NCBI GenBank assembly: GCA_015680685.1
Contig: MNCI01036287.1
Coordinates: 489,642 to 553,641 of the forward strand
Source: Gnetum montanum
Taxonomy: Eukaryota > Streptophyta > Gnetopsida > Gnetales > Gnetaceae
Direction of reading: 5' to 3'
Length of the DNA: 64,000 bases
Shown one piece after another: positions 59,142-64,000 of this stretch (positions within the stretch are counted from its first letter, which is position 1; every line of letters starts with the position of its first letter). The position numbers and the translations under genes were made by a program. The notes beneath the pieces are model-generated. The model made no database searches and was not told where the DNA came from. It was given only the letters and a program-made list of their open reading frames with translations.

Positions 59142-59777
59142 TTTTTGCTTACGATGAAACAAAGATGCTATAAAATTGACCATATATATTTTTTTGTCAT
59201 TTTGTCGTTTTGCCTTAGTTTAAAGCCATTGCGGGCCGCTGCGTAAATACATAAAACGATGTAAGCATGCGTAAAGGAGAAAGAAAGCGGTAAAGGGCAA
59301 CTACTAGTTTAAGGCCGTTGCGGGCCAATGCGTAATTTAACTAGTTTAAGGCCGTTGCGGGCCAATGCGTAAACTGTTTTGATTTGGTTTGGCTACTAGT
59401 TTAAAGCCGTTGCGGGCCAATGCGTAATTTAACTAGTTTAAGGCCATTGCGGGCCAATGCGTAATTTAACTAGTTTAAGGCCGTTGCGGGCCAATGCGTA
59501 AACTATTTTGATTTGGTAAAGAGGTAAACTGCGTAAAGAATCATGCGTACACGAACATGCGTAAAATGAGATAAGCAACAGCGCAAGACGAGGCGTGAAA
59601 GACAAACGTCAAAGAATGAAGCGTAAAAGCGCATAGATGTAAAGCACGCGGTCATAAAGAAAACAAGCATAAAGCACACAGGCGCAAGTAAAGCAAACGT
59701 AAAACACACAAGCACAAGAAAAACAAGCATTCGGCAAAACACGCTAACCTGCATGTACGCACGCTGTAAGGCTTCGT
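59142..59777. repeat. Conserved 'ctagtttaaggccgttgcgggcc' array (59210-59510) and spacer
   Basis: Six units of about 35 bp (starting near 59216, 59305, 59339, 59394, 59431 and 59468) carry the core agtttaaggccgttgcgggc plus caatgcgtaa. Bases 59510-59777 are an A-rich, gcgtaaa-rich spacer without a gene. The array lies between the 3' ends of the antisense gene and PR and is shared with copies A and B. Confidence 0.9.
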
Positions 59778-60362
59778 TCAGCCCTCCGTGCGCAGCTGCT
59801 TCTTAGCGGATTTAATGTTCACTGCTGCATATGGGCGAGGAGGTTTGCAGTCCGACTCCTCTACGTTGTCATTTGGAAATGGCAGGTCAGCCCAGGCTAA
59901 GCCGTCAGTGGTGTCATTGTTTTGTTCAGGGGCTTGGGTAGAAGGCTGGTCATCAGCCATTTCAATTTCTGAACCCCGTTCTTCCGCAATGTTATTGACG
60001 GTCCTGGGAGTGACCTCGTCGCTGCGTATGATAACCTCCCCCCCGGCATAAGGCAGGTGTATCTCCTGGTGGATGGGCGACGAGACCGCCCTCAGCTGGG
60101 CTAACCACGACCTCCCTAAGATCAGGTTGAAGCCTGGCATCTCCTCAACGACTAGAAATGTGGCTTCTATGGGGAACTGATTCCCCGCCACAAACTCAAT
60201 ACGCACCGTCCCCTTGACTTGAACCCGTGCTCCATTGAAGGATTTTACGCAGGCCGTTGTCGTGGGAGTGATCTGGTCGACCAGACCCAACCTATCCATA
60301 ATGGAATAGGGAACGACGTTGGCGGCTGCACTGTCATCCACATGCACCCTCCGGATACGGTA
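59778..60362 (-). CDS. pro: Tat aspartic protease (PR), downstream of an in-frame TAG
   Basis: The frame is the same as gag, entered through TAG at 60365-60363. It reads YRIRRVHVDDSAAANVVPY, where aspartic proteases have D-x-G and copy A has DDG. Here the third residue is Ser (AGT at 60332-60330), a G-to-A change that may weaken or kill the enzyme. The flap and hydrophobic core follow (SFNGARVQVKG, FLVVEEMPGFNLILGRSWLAQL). A C-terminal tail of about 90 residues has no known role and is conserved in copies A and B. PR would cut gag and pol. The TGA at 59780-59778 ends the frame before the 5-kb spacer. Confidence 0.85.
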   Translation of the reverse strand, partial: YRIRRVHVDDSAAANVVPYSIMDRLGLVDQITPTTTACVKSFNGARVQVKGTVRIEFVAGNQFPIEATFLVVEEMPGFNLILGRSWLAQLRAVSSPIHQEIHLPYAGGEVIIRSDEVTPRTVNNIAEERGSEIEMADDQPSTQAPEQNNDTTDGLAWADLPFPNDNVEESDCKPPRPYAAVNIKSAKKQLRTEG

Positions 60363-62645
60363 CTAGCCGACCCGAATGGTGATGAACATTGGTTCTGTCG
60401 TCACTTGACCCTTCTCTGGATCATCTTTAACAGACTCGTCCAGAAAGGTCAAAGAAGTGGGCTTGGGTTGTTCAGCATCAGAAGGAAACATAATAGCGTG
60501 TATTGCTTCCTCTTCTGCTGGCAGGCTGGTGTCCACTGATATGGACGTCAGCATGCGTACCATAGCCTCACGATGCTTTGGAGAAGTCATGAGCAGATCG
60601 TACAAGCTGAGTGTTGTATTCTTTTGCTTGAGAGCTTGTTTGACCTGCGTGAATGTGTTGAGGAGGTCCTTTTCCCGGCAGGGTGATTTCTCCCCCTTAT
60701 CCTCCTCCATCCGCCCCAAGAGACGGATCTCCCGAGGTGGAGTGGTGTCAGGAGAAGGGTCGGTTTCACTCCTACCCAGAGAAGGGCGCTGCGTTTCTGT
60801 ACCTTTACCATGCTTCTGGGGCATAGCCATGGGTACAGAGGCCAGGGGCCTAGGCTTCGGGAAGCCAAGGGTAGGGTTACGTTCAGTGCTCTCCTTCTTC
60901 TGCTTAGGAGGCGATGCTTGTTGGTGCTGTTTTGAGGTCTGCCCTTGTGTGAGAGGGGCAGCCTGTGGTCGGGGCGCCCTAATGATGAAGGGCGCCCTCG
61001 GCGTGGGCGCAGACGAAGCTGCGGCTTGAGAGGGAGCGCATGACTGAGACCGTGCTTGAGCAGGCGCTCGTATGATGAACGGCGGCCGAGAGACCCCACC
61101 TGTTGCCGAAGAAGTGGTGGCCCCCCCTTGTGGGCTGGCGGGCACACGCAAAACAAACGGTTGCTTTGGTGGCCCTTTACGCTCCCCGTCCGTACTCACC
61201 ACAGTGATTGTATAAGGATCGTAAGTTGCGTTTAACGGATCCTTATAGACATGTAATGTCTGGTTTTCTGGGCGGGTTGGGTTACTGCTGTCTAACTTCA
61301 GATGACCTTCGTCGATCATGCGTTGAATATCGTCTTTCAACGCCCAGCAGTAATCCGTGTCGTGACCACACATCTGATGGTAGTCACAAAAGCGATCCAG
61401 CCGAAAAGATCTCGGAACTGCTGGCTCGTTAGGCAAGGCTAAGGAAGGATCCCTCGACAATTCACAGTGCCGTCTGTGACGCTTCAGGGCTTCCTCGGAC
61501 ACCTTCTTGGGTTGAATGTGTCCTGCTGCCAACAGCTGTTTAAGCAGTTCAGAGTGTTTCACCGGAAGAGCCGCGTATTTTGAACGGTCTTTACGCTCAA
61601 AATTCGGCTTTGGCTGGAGGGGCTGTTCAGGGGCAGCCGTGGGCTGGCTAGTGGTAGCACTGGTTGTGGGATCAGGCGGTGCTGTCGCTGGGGTCTTCTT
61701 GCTCTTGTTTTTGGCGTTCTCGGTCAACGCCGCTACAGTGGTTGTTGGTGGCTTACCTTTGTCCTTGGCCTTGCTGTGCATATTTCTGTAAGCAATGTAC
61801 GCTGGGTCTTTGCTAGCTTCCGCAGCATCTTGGATGCTCCGGACCTGGGCAAAGGCCTGGCGTATGTCTCCAGGGGAAAGGTAATACAGCTTAGATTTAA
61901 TAAAGTCGTTGACCGCTCCCTTGAATATGGCCAGCAGATGGGAGTTCGCGATCGGGTCGCGGATCTCATTCAAGGTAGCGTTCCAACGCTGTATGAACTT
62001 TTGGACCGGTTCGAGCGGGTCTTGTTTCACCCCCATGAGCTGCTTCAATGTGACTTCCGGTTTCACGTTGTATCTGAACCTGGTCACGAATTGGGTCAGC
62101 AGCTCTTCCAAAGTTGAAATGGAAGAGCGTGGGAGAGCTCGGTACCAGTCTAGAGCCTTCCCTGTTAACGTCATTGCAAAAACTCTGACGAGAGTGTTTG
62201 GCCATGATTGCAACAACAAGGATTCGGACCTAAAGGTAGCCAAATGTGTGTTGGGATCCCCCTCCCCATCATAATTGATAAAATGTGGGAGGGACATCCC
62301 CGGAGGTAACGACAATACGGGGACCGCCGGGTTAATCGGATCATCTTGATAGAAATCTGTGATCTGAATGGTGTCAGATCCGGCAGTCTTGAGGCGTCGG
62401 ACCTCCTCAGTAAGTGTCTGGATAAGCTGGAATGCTTGATCCAGACCTGGCAACGGCTGCGGCTGTGCAGCAAGCGGCTGCGTGGTAGGTTGTTGTGCAG
62501 CAGGCGGAGGGACTGGATGGATAGCCCTTGGCCACTGAGTTGCCGGGGGCGGTTGGGCAATAGCTGGTGGGGCAGGGATCCCCACAGTTTGAGGGGCCTG
62601 CGAAGATCGCCACCCGCCGACCTGTGATGTGGGGTTGGCCGTAGC
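60363..62645 (-). CDS. gag: Tat gag: capsid and nucleocapsid
   Basis: The first Met of the open part is at 62585 (740 codons), but the frame is continuous with the upstream ORF across one TAG. The capsid domain lies at about residues 95-265 (KALDWYRALPR, QLMGVKQDPLEPVQKF, VNDFIKSKLYYLS). A long Pro/Thr/Ala linker follows, then the knuckle CX2HX4HX4C at C400, H403, H408, C413, of the kind seen in Tat elements. Basic, low-complexity sequence fills about 480-600. The product packages RNA in cytoplasmic particles. TAG at 60365-60363 separates it from PR; copy A has CAA at that codon. Confidence 0.9.
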   Translation of the reverse strand, partial: ATANPTSQVGGWRSSQAPQTVGIPAPPAIAQPPPATQWPRAIHPVPPPAAQQPTTQPLAAQPQPLPGLDQAFQLIQTLTEEVRRLKTAGSDTIQITDFYQDDPINPAVPVLSLPPGMSLPHFINYDGEGDPNTHLATFRSESLLLQSWPNTLVRVFAMTLTGKALDWYRALPRSSISTLEELLTQFVTRFRYNVKPEVTLKQLMGVKQDPLEPVQKFIQRWNATLNEIRDPIANSHLLAIFKGAVNDFIKSKLYYLSPGDIRQAFAQVRSIQDAAEASKDPAYIAYRNMHSKAKDKGKPPTTTVAALTENAKNKSKKTPATAPPDPTTSATTSQPTAAPEQPLQPKPNFERKDRSKYAALPVKHSELLKQLLAAGHIQPKKVSEEALKRHRRHCELSRDPSLALPNEPAVPRSFRLDRFCDYHQMCGHDTDYCWALKDDIQRMIDEGHLKLDSSNPTRPENQTLHVYKDPLNATYDPYTITVVSTDGERKGPPKQPFVLRVPASPQGGATTSSATGGVSRPPFIIRAPAQARSQSCAPSQAAASSAPTPRAPFIIRAPRPQAAPLTQGQTSKQHQQASPPKQKKESTERNPTLGFPKPRPLASVPMAMPQKHGKGTETQRPSLGRSETDPSPDTTPPREIRLLGRMEEDKGEKSPCREKDLLNTFTQVKQALKQKNTTLSLYDLLMTSPKHREAMVRMLTSISVDTSLPAEEEAIHAIMFPSDAEQPKPTSLTFLDESVKDDPEKGQVTTEPMFITIRVG

Positions 62646-63566
62646 CTACTGCTGAGCGTAATGGTAAGTGTAACGAGGAAGCACCCGTGAAAATTGCGCC
62701 GCTGGTGCTGGCGGGGGTTGGGGATCGTAAAAGGTAGACGGATATTGTTGCACAGTAGGTTCAGTCCACTGACTTGTCGCAGGGTATTGAATAAAGGATG
62801 GTTGTGGCATGGTCAGAGCATTTTGCTGCGTCGGCGGGGGGAGCGACCTTTGCGCCGAGCGAGTCGTCGGAACCTGAGGGATGGACTGAGGCGCAGTGGT
62901 CACTGAGATCCCCACCGGGATGCCGAGTACATGTTGGGATGGGCCCGCCCCTGCATCATGGCGCAGTGGTTGTGTTTGCCACCCAGACAGCTGCGTCTGG
63001 GCTAGCAGGAAGCCAGAAGGTTGTGCCTGCACGGTTGCAGCTGGGTTAAGAGAGGCTGCCTCTCCGTCAAAAGGAAATAACGGGTCTTCTTGTGTGTGGA
63101 GGGGCAGAGTATGGAATGAATTCTCTGACATGGCCGTGAATTCATCCTCCGCATCTTCCTCCCGCTGGGGTTCCGCCACAGGTTGGGCAGCCTGGCCTCT
63201 GGCCATGATCAGTCGAGAGATGAGCTCGTTATGGTGCTCGGTTAAGGGGATTATATCGTAAACCGTGGGCTTAAAATCGTAACCCCCTTGATGGAGCACC
63301 TCGAAGTTTCGTTTTGCCTCAAGGTCGGCTCGGCTGAGGGGCAACTTCACCTGGATCTTGACGCAGATGAAGTTGTAGTCTTCAGTTGTTATGACCGTGA
63401 AGATAGGGTCTTTCCCCTGAAGCCTTAGTGAACGGCGCAAGGGTCCCTGAGGACCGGTTGCACCGGGGGCTGGCCCTATGGTCACTGTCGGGTTCACAGG
63501 TGCGACACCCGGATCGACAATGGTCATGGCGGTTGTAGTAGTTGTATTGGAATAATAAGAATCCAT
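62646..63566 (-). CDS. ORF upstream of gag (N-terminal gag part or Ogre-type ORF1)
   Basis: 306 codons starting MDSYYSN, the first ATG after the leader, ending QQ-TAG at 62648-62646, in the same frame as gag. The first 140 residues look folded (FTVITTEDYNFICVKIQV, GGYDFKPTVYDIIPLTEHHNEL). The rest is Pro/Gln/Ala-rich linker. Copy A has matching sequence near 7380-7450. Ogre elements carry an unknown ORF1 before gag, so this may be the equivalent. Equally, it may be the N-terminal part of a longer gag, cut by a CAG-to-TAG change within a Gln run. Confidence 0.75.
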   Translation of the reverse strand: MDSYYSNTTTTTAMTIVDPGVAPVNPTVTIGPAPGATGPQGPLRRSLRLQGKDPIFTVITTEDYNFICVKIQVKLPLSRADLEAKRNFEVLHQGGYDFKPTVYDIIPLTEHHNELISRLIMARGQAAQPVAEPQREEDAEDEFTAMSENSFHTLPLHTQEDPLFPFDGEAASLNPAATVQAQPSGFLLAQTQLSGWQTQPLRHDAGAGPSQHVLGIPVGISVTTAPQSIPQVPTTRSAQRSLPPPTQQNALTMPQPSFIQYPATSQWTEPTVQQYPSTFYDPQPPPAPAAQFSRVLPRYTYHYAQQ

Positions 63567-63790
63567 GGATCAAAGATAAAAAAACAAATGAGTGGCTTTG
63601 AACCTGGAAGAACGAAAAGTTGGCAAACAGCACAAAAGGCTTTCTACCCTGCCGGATTTCAAAGAAATCGTCTTTGTGACCGATCGAATACCACAAGATG
63701 ACCTTAGACTTCCTTAGAGGTATTACATCTACTGCCTAGGGTATGGATCTCTAAATAGGGTTACCCAAAATATTCGAATCGGAGCCTGAA

Positions 63791-63809
63791 GGCCCTCCTT
63801 CTAGCGCCA
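63791..63809 (-). other. Primer-binding site of copy C
   Basis: On the minus strand, TGGCGCTAGAAGGAGGGCC starts a few bases after the LTR end. TGG complements the CCA tail of a tRNA. It shares TGGCGC with tRNA-Asp-type sites of plant gypsy elements but then differs, so the primer tRNA is not assigned. Confidence 0.7.
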
Positions 63810-63815
63810 GAAAAC

Positions 63816-64000
63816 TGTAACGACGGAAAACGTCGGCAGCTGGAAATACCGACCGAGATTCCGCGTACACAGTTTTTACCACGGATCCGCGCGAGGGCTA
63901 AGCTGGAAAAACGAATCCGCGGTGCCCTGAACGGTCTTGTCGATCAGACAGGGACTTACGGGTCAGTAAAACAATGATAATTGTAGATCGACCGCAAAAA
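63816..64000 (-). repeat. 5' LTR of copy C, partial
   Basis: Inner 185 bp of the 5' LTR, starting TGTAACGACGG on the plus strand. It is identical to 48269-48452 except for one extra A. The rest lies beyond the window. Confidence 0.95.

Larger units (their letters stand above)
48269..64000 (-). mobile_element. Young Ty3/gypsy Tat-lineage (Ogre-like) retrotransposon, copy C
   Basis: LTR starts are at 48269 (3' LTR) and 63816 (5' LTR, running off the window). Coding order on the minus strand is gag N-part, gag, PR, a 5-kb spacer, then RT, RNase H, second RNase H and integrase. The second RNase H is a hallmark of the Tat lineage, and a PR/RT split by an intron-like spacer is known from Ogre elements. 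No chromodomain is present. The spacer holds an entire gene on the plus strand. GC and CpG content rise sharply at 48269. The element is at least 15.7 kb long, with an 828-bp gap near its 3' end. The left flank is gtagt; the right flank is outside. Confidence 0.93.

Noticed and set aside
60457-61156. Open frames of about 190 codons opposite and beside gag, and similar ones inside pol and exon 4
   Set aside because: They are shadows in GC-rich coding sequence, with no promoter, splice or family support.
1-64000. Functional tRNA, rRNA or microRNA genes
   Set aside because: No convincing cloverleaf or conserved RNA sequence was noticed. A covariance-model scan would be needed to exclude them.

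Overview
The window is nuclear DNA of a land plant with a large, transposon-choked genome. It holds plant-type LTR retrotransposons, GT-AG introns, and a fragment of a plastid lipid-synthesis gene (LPAT1-like). The deep nesting and very old decayed copies would suit a gymnosperm, fern or lycophyte, but the sequence does not settle the lineage. No intact ordinary host gene was found.

Layout. Bases 1-48268 are old, AT-rich, stop-riddled repeats. They contain: an unidentified coiled-coil transposon ORF and an LTR-like block (1-3.5 kb); decayed Tat-family (Ty3/gypsy) copy A (about 5.1-15.4 kb) and a stray protease piece (15.7-16.1 kb); an Ulp1-type peptidase remnant (to 19.6 kb); a truncated LPAT fragment (20.4-20.9 kb); a 69-bp minisatellite (21.2 kb); a MULE/SWIM transposase remnant (27.0-29.3 kb); a 264-bp satellite of about nine units (29.7-32.0 kb); decayed Tat copy B (32.3-43.4 kb), split by a Ty1/copia element with paired 1.06-kb LTRs (34537-40991); and a degenerate ~190-bp tandem array (45.1-48.3 kb). 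From 48269 to the right edge lies a young, GC-richer Tat element on the minus strand (copy C). Its LTRs differ by one indel over the 185 bp that can be compared. It has an 828-bp assembly gap.

The main discovery is inside the Tat elements. Between protease (PR) and reverse transcriptase (RT), where Ogre-type relatives carry an intron, copy C has a complete gene on the opposite strand. It has its own TATA box, a perfect heat-shock-element match, eight exons with GT-AG introns and about 1,106 codons. The N-terminal domain resembles FCP1/NIF HAD phosphatases but lacks the catalytic aspartates; a long middle domain, a probable coiled coil and an acidic tail follow. Copies A and B carry the same gene at the same place and orientation, with the same splice sites where these can be read. 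A short tandem array always lies between PR and the 3' end of this gene. It therefore looks like a stable, inherited module of this Tat lineage. Its introns would survive retrotransposition because they are antisense to the genomic RNA.

Copy C is young but not clean. Two TAG codons interrupt gag-PR (one is CAA in copy A), the PR active-site Gly is Ser, and exon 7 of the antisense gene has a TGA where copies A and B have Arg codons. All fit C-to-T decay. Pol (RT, two RNase H domains, integrase) is fully open.
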